NCBI RefSeq assembly: GCF_028736035.1
Contig: NZ_CP117866.1
Coordinates: forward strand, 9,093,001-9,157,000
Length of the DNA stretch: 64,000 nt
From: Streptomyces sp. T12
GTDB lineage: Bacteria > Actinomycetota > Actinomycetes > Streptomycetales > Streptomycetaceae
Reading direction: 5' to 3'
Numbering within the stretch: the stretch's first letter is position 1; the number at the start of each line of letters is the position of its first letter. The position numbers and the translations under genes are program-made. A model generated the notes under the pieces. It ran no database searches. It saw only the letters and a list, made by a program, of their open reading frames with translations, and had not been told where the DNA came from. Shown here piece by piece: positions 8,479 to 16,101 of this stretch.

Positions 8479-10359
8479 TCAGCGCACCTGGTCCATGGGC
8501 AGCCACAGGACGGTATCGGCAGTGGCCGAACTCTTGCGGGCGGTGACCTGCGCCGCGGCGTTGATCTCCGCGTCGCCGAGCGCCCGGTTCCACACGTGGA
8601 CGTCGTCGATCGCGCCGGTGAGGAAGGCCCGGCTGTCCATGCGCTGGCCGACGTGCACGCCGAACGGCGAGTTCCGGCTGACCGAACCGGGCACGTCCGC
8701 GGTGCTGATCGCCGTACCGTCCAGGAAGAGCGTCAGCTGTCCTCCACCGCGCCGCAGGGCGAGGTGGTGCCACTCGCCGTCGTTGTGGGCGCCGGTGGCC
8801 CACATGGACGCGGTGCGCACGGTCCCGAATCCCTGCCGTGTGGTGATCAGGGCGCGCACCCGGTCGTTGTCGGGCTCGCCGCGCAGCCAGACCTGGGGCT
8901 GGGTGGAGCCGATCCCGCCCATCCACAGGAACGGCTGCTCGCCGGCGGTGGCGGAGTAGCGGAAGAACAACGAGACGGTGAACTCACCGGTGCCGAGCGG
9001 AAGTCGGGTCCGGTACGGCAGGCGTACGGCGTCGTCGTCGCCGTCGAACTCCAGGGCGTTGCCGAACACGCCGTCCGTCGTCTCGGCGCCCCCGAGGACG
9101 GTGGCGCGGGGTGCGCTCGGGGCGAGGTCGGGGGTGGTCGGGTCGGGGCCGCGGCGCGGTCCGAGCCAGGCCTCGTCGAAGCGGGCGAAGCGGATCTCGT
9201 CGCGCGCGTCGACGGCGCCGCCCTCGTACATCAGGCCCACCGTGGACGCGTCGATGTCGACCATGTCGGAGTAGCCCGACCAGTCCGTCGTCACGACCTT
9301 GCCGCGGTCCACGCTGTCCCAGGTGGTGCCGCCGTTCCAGGACGACCGGATCATCATGGTCCGGCGGCGGTCGGGATCGCCCGGGGCGGACAGCAGGAGG
9401 CGTTTGCCCAGGCGGAGCGTGGCGCCCTGGACCTGGGGCGTGTAGAGGTCAGGAATGTCCCGGAAGGGGCCGGTGAAGCTGTCACCGCCGTCACGGCTGT
9501 ACGTCTGGGAGCGGTGGCCGAGGTCGGTGCCGTCCTGTTCCCGGCCGCTGATGAGGATCGTGCCGTCCGTGCGCTCGGTGAGGGTCACCTCGGACGGCTT
9601 CTGCCGGAAGGTGCCGTCGGCCGCGGCGATGGGCCAGGAGTCGGTGGCGCCGATCCGCCAGTTGTCGCCGCCGTCGTCGCTGACGATGAGGGCGGCGTGG
9701 TTGGCGGTGACCCGACTGCCGTCCCAGGTCTCGGTGTTGACGCCGAAGACGAGCCGCCCGGCGTGCTTGCCCCCGGTGAGCTGGATGCCGTGCACGGGGC
9801 CGGTGGCGTACCAGGAGTTCCAGTTCGCGGGCAGTATTTCGGCGCTCAGATCGCGCGGTGCCGACCAGGTCAGGCCGTCGTCGTCGCTGTACTGGAGATG
9901 GGGGGTGCGCTTGCACGGGACGGAGCAACTGCCGCTGTCCGTACGGCCCGTGTTGTACGTCTCCGCCAGCAGGATGCGGCCGGTCTCGCGGTCCACGATC
10001 GGCGCCGGGTTCCCGTGCGTGTCGCCGTCGCCCTCGTTGACGACCTGGAGCGGCCCCCAGGTGCGGCCACCGTCCGTCGACCGCTTGAGGACGATGTCGA
10101 TGTCGGCGGCGTCACCGCAGTTGAGCACCCGCCCCTCGGCGAACGCCAGCAGCGTGCCGTCCTTGGTCTTCACGATCGCCGGGATCCGGAAGCAGGTGTA
10201 CCCGGGGTCCTGGGAGGCCTTGAAGAGCAGCTGCTGCTCGAACAGCGGTGTCCGGGTGGTGGGTTGGGACTCAGCCGGACCTAAGGTCGCGGCGGTCGCC
10301 GTGGTGGCGACGGCCGCGACGAGGGCAGCTCTGAGACGTGCGCGAACTCTTGACGGCAT
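8479..10359 (-). CDS. Secreted exo-alpha-sialidase (GH33) with LamG-like domain
   Basis: A 626-residue exported protein with an N-terminal signal sequence (about residues 1-30). The sialidase propeller is marked by FRIP at 57-60 and by Asp boxes (STDGGRTW at 94-101, then SDDDGLTW, SDDGGDNW and SRDGGDSF). The C-terminal part, from about residue 400, is a LamG/concanavalin-like domain (FDGDDDAVRLPYRT, GEWHHLALRR, GAIDDVHVWNRAL) likely to bind glycans. It should release terminal sialic or related acids from glycoconjugates outside the cell. It probably leads an operon with the DUF5005-like gene. The 132-base upstream region should hold its promoter; I see no clear operator there. Confidence 0.92.
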   Translation of the reverse strand: MPSRVRARLRAALVAAVATTATAATLGPAESQPTTRTPLFEQQLLFKASQDPGYTCFRIPAIVKTKDGTLLAFAEGRVLNCGDAADIDIVLKRSTDGGRTWGPLQVVNEGDGDTHGNPAPIVDRETGRILLAETYNTGRTDSGSCSVPCKRTPHLQYSDDDGLTWSAPRDLSAEILPANWNSWYATGPVHGIQLTGGKHAGRLVFGVNTETWDGSRVTANHAALIVSDDGGDNWRIGATDSWPIAAADGTFRQKPSEVTLTERTDGTILISGREQDGTDLGHRSQTYSRDGGDSFTGPFRDIPDLYTPQVQGATLRLGKRLLLSAPGDPDRRRTMMIRSSWNGGTTWDSVDRGKVVTTDWSGYSDMVDIDASTVGLMYEGGAVDARDEIRFARFDEAWLGPRRGPDPTTPDLAPSAPRATVLGGAETTDGVFGNALEFDGDDDAVRLPYRTRLPLGTGEFTVSLFFRYSATAGEQPFLWMGGIGSTQPQVWLRGEPDNDRVRALITTRQGFGTVRTASMWATGAHNDGEWHHLALRRGGGQLTLFLDGTAISTADVPGSVSRNSPFGVHVGQRMDSRAFLTGAIDDVHVWNRALGDAEINAAAQVTARKSSATADTVLWLPMDQVR

Positions 10360-10491
10360 GGTGCGGCCCGCCCTTCATCGTCTGGTCATGTGTCCAGGCA
10401 TCTGAACATTCGGACATCCCACGTCCAAAGTGCGCATCACAGACGTTAGTTGGGCTATCGCACACATCACAAGAACCGTGCACGTGTCACG

Positions 10492-11409
10492 TCACGGATG
10501 GAGTACCACTTTCCCTCGGTTGCTCCGCGACTCGATCGCCGCGTGCGCCTCGGCCGCCTCCTGAAGCCCGAACTCCCCGTGTACGGCAGGCTTCAGCGTG
10601 CCCTCGGCGAACAACTCCCACAGCTCCCTGCGCCACCGCTCGTACAACTCCGGCTCCCCGCGGGCGATGCGCGCCATCTGGAACCCGACGACGGACTTGG
10701 CGCCCACGAGAAGGTCGTACGCCTGGATCGTCCCGCCGCCCGAGCTGTACGCCACGAGCCGCCCGCCCGGGGTGAGCGCGGCGAGGGCCGGGGTGAGGAG
10801 CTCGCCGCCGACCGCATCGAGGACGTAGTCGACGGGGGCTCCCCAAGTGCCCTCCCCGTAGGCGACGACGTCGTCTGCGCCGAGGGAGCGCACGAAGTCC
10901 GCCTTGGCCGGATCGGACACGGCACCCACGACCCGCCCCGCGCCCCGGGCCCGCGCGAGCTGCACGGCGAGATGCCCGACACCGCTCGCCGCCGCGGTGA
11001 CCAGTGCCGCCTCTCCGCGCTCGGGCCGGGCGGCCTCCAGCGCGCCGAGTGCGACCAGGCCGCTGCGGACCAGGGCCACCGCGTCGACGGCCGAGGCGTC
11101 GTCCGGCACCGGGGAGGCCATGGTCTCCAGCAGCGGTGCGAAGTCGGCGTACCCGTGCCCGAAGCACAGTCCCGTGACCCGGTCGCCCAGCCGGAACCGG
11201 CTGACCCCCTCGCCGACGGCCACGACCTCCCCGGCGATCTCTCCCCCGAGCGCGACCGGCTCTGCTGCCTCGGTGACCTTGCGTACGACGGGAAGCGTGA
11301 CGCCGATCGCCTCGCAGCGGACGAGGAGCTCGCCGGCGGCCGGTTCGGGGACGGGTGCCTCCTCCATGAAGAGCGGGCCGCCCGGGGAGTCGTACCGGAC
11401 ACGACGCAT
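10492..11409 (-). CDS. Quinone oxidoreductase-like MDR family NADP-dependent enzyme
   Basis: A 305-residue zinc-independent medium-chain reductase. The GroES-like N-terminal half (VPEPAAGELLVRCEAIGV) is followed by the Rossmann half with VTAAASGVGHLAVQLARARG, the usual A-x-x-x-G-V-G nucleotide-binding loop. The catalytic-zinc Cys/His set is not evident, as in quinone reductases and enoyl reductases. An ATG at 11409 has GGAGG eight bases upstream, preferred over a GTG three codons earlier. It is divergent from a MarR gene, with two operator-like palindromes in between, so it is probably repressed by that regulator and induced by an electrophile or quinone. Confidence 0.9.
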   Translation of the reverse strand: MRRVRYDSPGGPLFMEEAPVPEPAAGELLVRCEAIGVTLPVVRKVTEAAEPVALGGEIAGEVVAVGEGVSRFRLGDRVTGLCFGHGYADFAPLLETMASPVPDDASAVDAVALVRSGLVALGALEAARPERGEAALVTAAASGVGHLAVQLARARGAGRVVGAVSDPAKADFVRSLGADDVVAYGEGTWGAPVDYVLDAVGGELLTPALAALTPGGRLVAYSSGGGTIQAYDLLVGAKSVVGFQMARIARGEPELYERWRRELWELFAEGTLKPAVHGEFGLQEAAEAHAAIESRSNRGKVVLHP

Positions 11410-11428
11410 CAACCACACCTCCAGAACG

Positions 11429-11471
11429 TTGGTGGTCCCAACGATAGATGCCGAGTCGTTGGGAAGTCCAA
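11429..11471. promoter_or_regulatory. Paired MarR-type operators
   Basis: Two copies of TTGG-N5-CCAA (TTGGTGGTCCCAA at 11429-11441 and TTGGGAAGTCCAA at 11459-11471) lie with centres exactly 30 bases apart, about three helical turns. They sit between the divergent oxidoreductase and MarR genes. A dimeric MarR repressor on each palindrome would block both promoters. The palindromes are seen directly; binding is inferred. Confidence 0.7.
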
Positions 11472-11495
11472 TGACTTTCGGCTAGGCTGCGATGC

Positions 11496-11933
11496 ATGCC
11501 CGAAGCCCCCCTCCCCGCGATCCGCTCCCTGCCCAGCTGGCTGCTCGGGCGTGCGGCCGCGCGCGGCCGAGCCCTGGTGGCCGAGGCGCTGGCCGCGGAG
11601 GGGATGAAGATGTGGCACCACGTCGTACTCTCCGCCGTGCGCGACCTCGCTCCCGTCGCGCAGGCCGATCTCGGGCGCAGCGTCCAGCTCGACCCCAAGG
11701 ACCTGGTCGGGATCCTCAACGACCTCCAGGCGCGGGCACTGGTGGTGCGCGCGCCGGATCCGAACGACCGGCGCAAGAACGCGGTCTCCCTCACCGATGA
11801 GGGCGCACGCCTGCTGGAGCGCTGCGAGAAAGCGGCCCGCGAGGCCAACGACGCGCTCCTCGCGTCCCTCTCGCCGGCCGAGCGCGACCGGTTCATGGAC
11901 CTGTTGATCCGGATTTCCGGTACGCAGCGGTGA
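11496..11933 (+). CDS. MarR family transcriptional regulator
   Basis: A 145-residue winged-HTH protein of normal MarR length. The recognition helix region is AQADLGRSVQLDPKDLVGIL and the wing is PDPNDRRKNAVSLTDEG, the D-x-R-x-x wing being the family hallmark. A single Cys lies at about residue 109 (LLERCEKA), which could be a redox-sensing position, though this is inference. It is divergent from the quinone oxidoreductase-like gene, with two palindromes in the shared promoter, and followed after 19 bases by an isochorismatase-like gene that may be cotranscribed. Confidence 0.93.
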   Translation: MPEAPLPAIRSLPSWLLGRAAARGRALVAEALAAEGMKMWHHVVLSAVRDLAPVAQADLGRSVQLDPKDLVGILNDLQARALVVRAPDPNDRRKNAVSLTDEGARLLERCEKAAREANDALLASLSPAERDRFMDLLIRISGTQR

Positions 11934-11952
11934 CGGCGGATAACGTTCCGTC

Positions 11953-12471
11953 ATGACCGCACCACTCGCGCTCGACCCCGCGCGCACCGCCCTCGTACTC
12001 GTCGACCTGATGGACCGGATCGTCGCGCTGCCCCTGGAGCCCCGTAAGGGAACCGAAGTCCTCGTGACGTGCGAGGAGTTGGCGGCCTCCTTCCGCTCGG
12101 CGGGAGGGACCGTCGTCCTCGTCCGTGTCGAACGGGCCGGTGTCGCCGAACAGCCGCCCGGCAGCGGCCTGGTGGCAGGGCTGCTGAAGGAGGGCGACAT
12201 CGAGATCGTGAAGCGCACCATCGGCGGTTTCCAGGGCACGGGCCTGGACGACCGCCTCCGCGAACGCGGCGTCACCACCTTGGTGTTCGGCGGCATCGCC
12301 ACCAACCTCGGCGTCGAGTCCACCGCCCGCGCCGCCGGCGACCTCGGCTACGAGCTGGTCTTCGTCGAGGACGCGATGACGGCGTTCACGGCGGCCGAGC
12401 ACGAGGCGTCGGTACGGCTCGACTTCCCGCGCTTGGGCACGGTGGTGACGGCAGCGCAGGTGGTCGTCTGA
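11953..12471 (+). CDS. Isochorismatase-family hydrolase-like protein lacking the catalytic cysteine
   Basis: A 172-residue protein of the isochorismatase/nicotinamidase fold. Asp18 (VLVDLMD) and Lys87 (IVKRT) fit two members of the D-K-C triad, and the cis-peptide region GGIATNLGVEST is clear. At the position where amidases carry the nucleophilic Cys (usually ATN-x-C-V-E-S-T), this protein has Gly120. True isochorismatases such as EntB and PhzD also lack that Cys and cleave vinyl ethers by acid catalysis, so this may be a vinyl-ether hydrolase rather than an amidase. It probably follows the MarR gene in one transcript. Its end faces fdhD across a 73-base GC-rich gap. Confidence 0.85.
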   Translation: MTAPLALDPARTALVLVDLMDRIVALPLEPRKGTEVLVTCEELAASFRSAGGTVVLVRVERAGVAEQPPGSGLVAGLLKEGDIEIVKRTIGGFQGTGLDDRLRERGVTTLVFGGIATNLGVESTARAAGDLGYELVFVEDAMTAFTAAEHEASVRLDFPRLGTVVTAAQVVV

Positions 12472-12544
12472 GACGGGGCCCCTTGCGGCGCAGGGGGCGC
12501 TCCCCGCCGGTCGGGGGCCCCGCCGCCGTGTCGCGGGGAGCCGG

Positions 12545-13408
12545 TCAGGCCTGGGCGGCCGCGGTCCGCAGGGCGAGCCGGTGTTCGCCCGCGTACACGT
12601 TCATGGAGCTGCCCCGCAGGAAACCCACCAGTGTCAGCCCCGTCTCCGCGGCCAGGTCCACCGCGAGGGAGGAGGGGGCCGAGACCGCCGCCAGGACCGG
12701 GATGCCGGCCATGACCGCCTTCTGGGCGAGCTCGAAGCTGGCCCGGCCGGAGACGAGGAGGACCGTGCGGGACAGGGGCAGGTCGCCGTTCTGCAACGCG
12801 CGGCCGACCAGCTTGTCGACCGCGTTGTGCCGGCCCACGTCCTCCCGTATGTCCAGCAGCTCGCCGTCCTCGGTGAACAGGGCCGCCGCGTGCAGGCCCC
12901 CGGTCCGGTCGAAGACCCGCTGGGCCGCGCGCAGCCGGTCGGGGAGGCCCGCGAGCAGGTCGGGGTCGAGCCGGACCGGGGGAGTGTGGCCGCCGTGCGT
13001 GTCGTCGATGGGCCAGCGGGCCGTCGTACGCACCGCGTCCAGCGACGCCTTGCCGCACAGTCCGCAGGACGAGGTCGTGTAGACGTTCCGCTCCAGCGTG
13101 ATGTCGGGGATGGCGACCCCCGGCGCCGTCTTCACGTCCACCACGTTGTATGTGTTCGACCCGTCCGCCGTGGCGCCCGCGCAGTACACGATGTTCTGCA
13201 GATCGCCCTGCTCCGCCAGTACGCCCTCGCTCACCAGGAAGCCGGCCGCCAGCGCGAAGTCGTCGCCCGGGGTGCGCATGGTGATCGCGAGCGGCTTCCC
13301 GTTGAGGCGGATCTCCAGCGGTTCCTCGGCCACGAGCGTGTCCGGGCGGCTGGAGACCGCTCCGTCCCGGATCCGGATGACCTTGCGTCGTTCCGTGACT
13401 CGTCCCAT
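12545..13408 (-). CDS. fdhD: Formate dehydrogenase accessory sulfurtransferase FdhD
   Basis: A 287-residue FdhD protein. FdhD carries sulfur from a cysteine desulfurase to the bis-MGD cofactor and is needed to activate formate dehydrogenases. The functional cysteine pair is in SSCGLCGK at about residues 112-119. Other family blocks are TMRTPGDDFALAAGFL, REDVGRHNAVDK (about 186) and LVSGRASFEL. It is the last gene of the fdh operon, seven bases after the Fe-S subunit stop, so it is made together with the enzyme it matures. Confidence 0.97.
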   Translation of the reverse strand: MGRVTERRKVIRIRDGAVSSRPDTLVAEEPLEIRLNGKPLAITMRTPGDDFALAAGFLVSEGVLAEQGDLQNIVYCAGATADGSNTYNVVDVKTAPGVAIPDITLERNVYTTSSCGLCGKASLDAVRTTARWPIDDTHGGHTPPVRLDPDLLAGLPDRLRAAQRVFDRTGGLHAAALFTEDGELLDIREDVGRHNAVDKLVGRALQNGDLPLSRTVLLVSGRASFELAQKAVMAGIPVLAAVSAPSSLAVDLAAETGLTLVGFLRGSSMNVYAGEHRLALRTAAAQA

Positions 13409-13415
13409 GTGTGTC

Positions 13416-14276
13416 TCAGTCCCGGTTCTGTACGTGCTGGTAGCCGAAACGGCCCTTGATGCAGAGGTTGCCGTGGGTCACCGGGTTGTCGTGCGGCGAG
13501 GTGACCTTCACGATCTCATTGTCCTGCACGTGGAGGGTGAGGTTGCAGCCCACACCGCAGTAGGCGCACACGGTGGTCGTCTCGGTCTGCTGCGACTCGT
13601 CCCAGGTACCCGCCGCCCGCATGTCGAACTCCGACTTGAACGACAGCGCACCCGTCGGACACACCTCGATGCAGTTCCCGCAGTAGACGCACGCCGAATC
13701 GGTCAGCGGCGCATCATGCTCCACGGCGATCCGCGTGCCGAATCCCCGCCCGGCCACGGAGATCGCGAACGTGTTCTGCCACTGGTCCCCACACGCGTCC
13801 ACGCACTTGTAACAGAGGATGCACTTGTCGTAGTCCCGCACGTACAGGTCGTTGTCGACCTTCGGCTCCTCGTTCAGCCGGGCCGCGTCGGGGCCGAAGC
13901 GGTCCGGCTTGGCCTCGTACTCCTTGATCCACTCGGCGACCCGCGGGGTCGTCGACAGGTCCACCGAGGAGGCGAGGAGCTCCAGGACGATCTTGCGGCT
14001 GTGCCTCGCGCGCTCCGTGTCGGTCCTGACCTCCATGCCGGGCTCGGCCTTGCGGGAGCAGGCCGGGACGAGGGTGCGTGAGCCCTCGACCTCGACGACA
14101 CAGACCCGGCACGCGTTCTTGGGCCTCAGCGTGTCCCCTTCGCACAGCGTCGGGACGTCCTTCCCGACCGCCCGGCAGGCGTCCAGGATCGTCGACCCCT
14201 CGGGGGTGCGCACCGGCTCCCCGTCGATGGTGAACTCCAGCAGTCGGCGCGGGATCCCCAGCGGTGTCACGGTCAT
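13416..14276 (-). CDS. Formate dehydrogenase Fe-S subunit carrying the Mo-enzyme 4Fe-4S domain
   Basis: A 286-residue electron-transfer subunit. The N-terminal third is a 2Fe-2S ferredoxin domain (LCEGD, then NACRVCVVEV and VPACSRK). The middle has two 4Fe-4S clusters (KCILCYKCVDAC and CVYCGNCIEVCP). The end (VCAYCGVGCNLTL, NLCIKGRFGY) is the 4Fe-4S motif normally found at the N-terminus of the molybdopterin catalytic chain. The next gene upstream, fdhA, lacks that motif, so the usual FdhF-type chain appears cut here. The start ATG overlaps the fdhB stop by four bases and is preferred over a longer frame start. It should pass electrons from the Mo site to the NuoEF-like subunit. Confidence 0.9.
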   Translation of the reverse strand: MTVTPLGIPRRLLEFTIDGEPVRTPEGSTILDACRAVGKDVPTLCEGDTLRPKNACRVCVVEVEGSRTLVPACSRKAEPGMEVRTDTERARHSRKIVLELLASSVDLSTTPRVAEWIKEYEAKPDRFGPDAARLNEEPKVDNDLYVRDYDKCILCYKCVDACGDQWQNTFAISVAGRGFGTRIAVEHDAPLTDSACVYCGNCIEVCPTGALSFKSEFDMRAAGTWDESQQTETTTVCAYCGVGCNLTLHVQDNEIVKVTSPHDNPVTHGNLCIKGRFGYQHVQNRD

Positions 14277-16096
14277 TCGTACGCCCCCAGACGGTCGATG
14301 GCGGATTCCACGGCATTCCACGCGGTCTGCCCGAGACCGCAGATCGAGGCGTCCCGCATGGCGCGGCCGACCTCCCTGAGCAGGGCGATGTCATCGGCGG
14401 CCGCGGCACCCGTGCGCTGAACGATCCGGTGCAGTGCCTCCTCCTGCCGTACGGTCCCGACCCGGCACGGCACGCACTGTCCGCACGACTCGTCGCGGAA
14501 GAACTCGGCGATGCGCAGCAGCAGCCGGGGCAGCGGAACCGTGTCGTCGAAGGCCATGACCACGCCCGAGCCGAGCGTCGTGCCCGCCTGGCGCGTGCCC
14601 TCGAAGGTGAGCGGGATGTCCAGTTCGTCGGGCCGTACGAAGCTGCCCGCCGCACCGCCCAGCAGCACCGCTCGCAGCCTTTTCCGCACTCCGGCCAGCT
14701 CCAGCAGCTCGCCGAGCGTGGCGCCGAAGGGGAGCTCGTAGATGCCGGGCCGCTCCACGCTCCCGGACACGCAGAACAGTTTCGGCCCGGTGGATTTCGC
14801 CGTGCCGATCGCCGCGTACGCCGGTGCTCCCATGGTCAGGACCGGCAGTACGTTGACCAGCGTCTCCACGTTGTTCTCCACCGTGGGCTTGCCGAACAGG
14901 CCCTTCTCCACGGGGAACGGCGGCTTCGAGCGAGGCTCGCCCCGGTAGCCCTCGATCGAGTTGAAGAGAGCCGTCTCCTCGCCGCAGATGTACGCGCCCG
15001 CGCCCCTGCGTATCTCGATGTCGAAGGTGTATCCCTGGCCGAGGATGTCAGCGCCGAGCAGGCCACGCGCGCGTGCCTGCGCCAGCGCGTGTTCCAGGCG
15101 GTGCAGGGCGCGTGGGTACTCGCCGCGCAGGTACAGGTATCCCTGGTGCGCGCCGGTCGCGTACGCCGCGATCGTCATCGCCTCGACCAGCGCGTACGGG
15201 TCGCCCTCCATGATCACGCGGTCCTTGAAGGTGCCCGGCTCGGATTCGTCGGCGTTGCAGACGACGTAGTGCGGACGGTCGGGCTGCGACGCCGTGGCCT
15301 GCCATTTGCGGCCGGTGGGGAAGGCGGCGCCGCCACGCCCGACCAGGCCGGAGTCGGTGACCTCGCGGATGACTCCGGCCGGACCGAGCTCGAACGCCCG
15401 GCGCAGGGCGGTGTAGCCGCCGTGGGCGCGGTAGTCGTCCAGCGACGACGGGTCGACGACGCCGACGCGCCGGAGCAGTACGAGGTCGTCGCCGCCCGCC
15501 TGGGGGACCGCCACTGCCGCCGGCGGCTCCTCGGGTGCCGAGTCCGGCGCGCTCGCGGCGAGGACCGCGTCGTGCACGGTCGCCGGCGCCGAGACCGCCG
15601 TACGCACCGGATCCCCCGCCTTGATCGCGAGCGCCGCCGGAGCGCGTTCGCACAGGCCCAGGCAGGGACTGCGCTCGACCGACACACCACTGCCGAGCCC
15701 GAGCCGTGCCTCGATCCCGGCGCAGAGCTCGCTCGCCCCGGCGGCCGCGCACGCGAGGTCCGTGCACACGTGGAGCACGGTCGCGGGCCGCGGCTTGACC
15801 GAGAACATGGCGTAGAAGGTAGCGACGCCGTACGCCTCCGCCGGCGGCACCGTCAGCCGCCGGCACAGGTAGTCGAGGGCGCCCTCGCTGATCCAGCCGA
15901 CCCGGTCGTTGATCGCGTGCAGCCCCGGCAACAGCAGGTCGCGGCGGTCCCGGGCCTCGCGTCCGCCGCGCGCCCATCGCAGGTCGGCGTCGGAGCGGTC
16001 GGCGCCCTCCCAGGAGGACTCCGGCGGGCCCAACAGGGCGTCGACGGCCGCCCGTTCGTCGTCCGTCGGTTTGCTGTCGCCGAAGTGCAGGTCCAC
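14273..16096 (-). CDS. NuoE-NuoF fusion, NAD-reducing subunit of formate dehydrogenase
   Basis: A 607-residue diaphorase subunit. Residues 1-170 are NuoE-like, with 2Fe-2S cysteines in HVCTDLAC and SPCLGLCE. The rest is NuoF-like, with the NADH/FMN-binding blocks GLVGRGGAAFPTGRKW, CNADESEPGTFKDR and RGAGAYICGEETAL, and the 4Fe-4S motif ESCGQCVPCRVG near residue 535. It should transfer electrons from formate to NAD+, as in cytosolic NAD-dependent Mo formate dehydrogenases. The GTG start is five bases after the fdhA stop, and its own stop overlaps the next gene by four bases, so translation is coupled. Confidence 0.93.
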   Translation of the reverse strand: MDLHFGDSKPTDDERAAVDALLGPPESSWEGADRSDADLRWARGGREARDRRDLLLPGLHAINDRVGWISEGALDYLCRRLTVPPAEAYGVATFYAMFSVKPRPATVLHVCTDLACAAAGASELCAGIEARLGLGSGVSVERSPCLGLCERAPAALAIKAGDPVRTAVSAPATVHDAVLAASAPDSAPEEPPAAVAVPQAGGDDLVLLRRVGVVDPSSLDDYRAHGGYTALRRAFELGPAGVIREVTDSGLVGRGGAAFPTGRKWQATASQPDRPHYVVCNADESEPGTFKDRVIMEGDPYALVEAMTIAAYATGAHQGYLYLRGEYPRALHRLEHALAQARARGLLGADILGQGYTFDIEIRRGAGAYICGEETALFNSIEGYRGEPRSKPPFPVEKGLFGKPTVENNVETLVNVLPVLTMGAPAYAAIGTAKSTGPKLFCVSGSVERPGIYELPFGATLGELLELAGVRKRLRAVLLGGAAGSFVRPDELDIPLTFEGTRQAGTTLGSGVVMAFDDTVPLPRLLLRIAEFFRDESCGQCVPCRVGTVRQEEALHRIVQRTGAAAADDIALLREVGRAMRDASICGLGQTAWNAVESAIDRLGAYE

Positions 16097-16101
16097 TTAC
16101 G

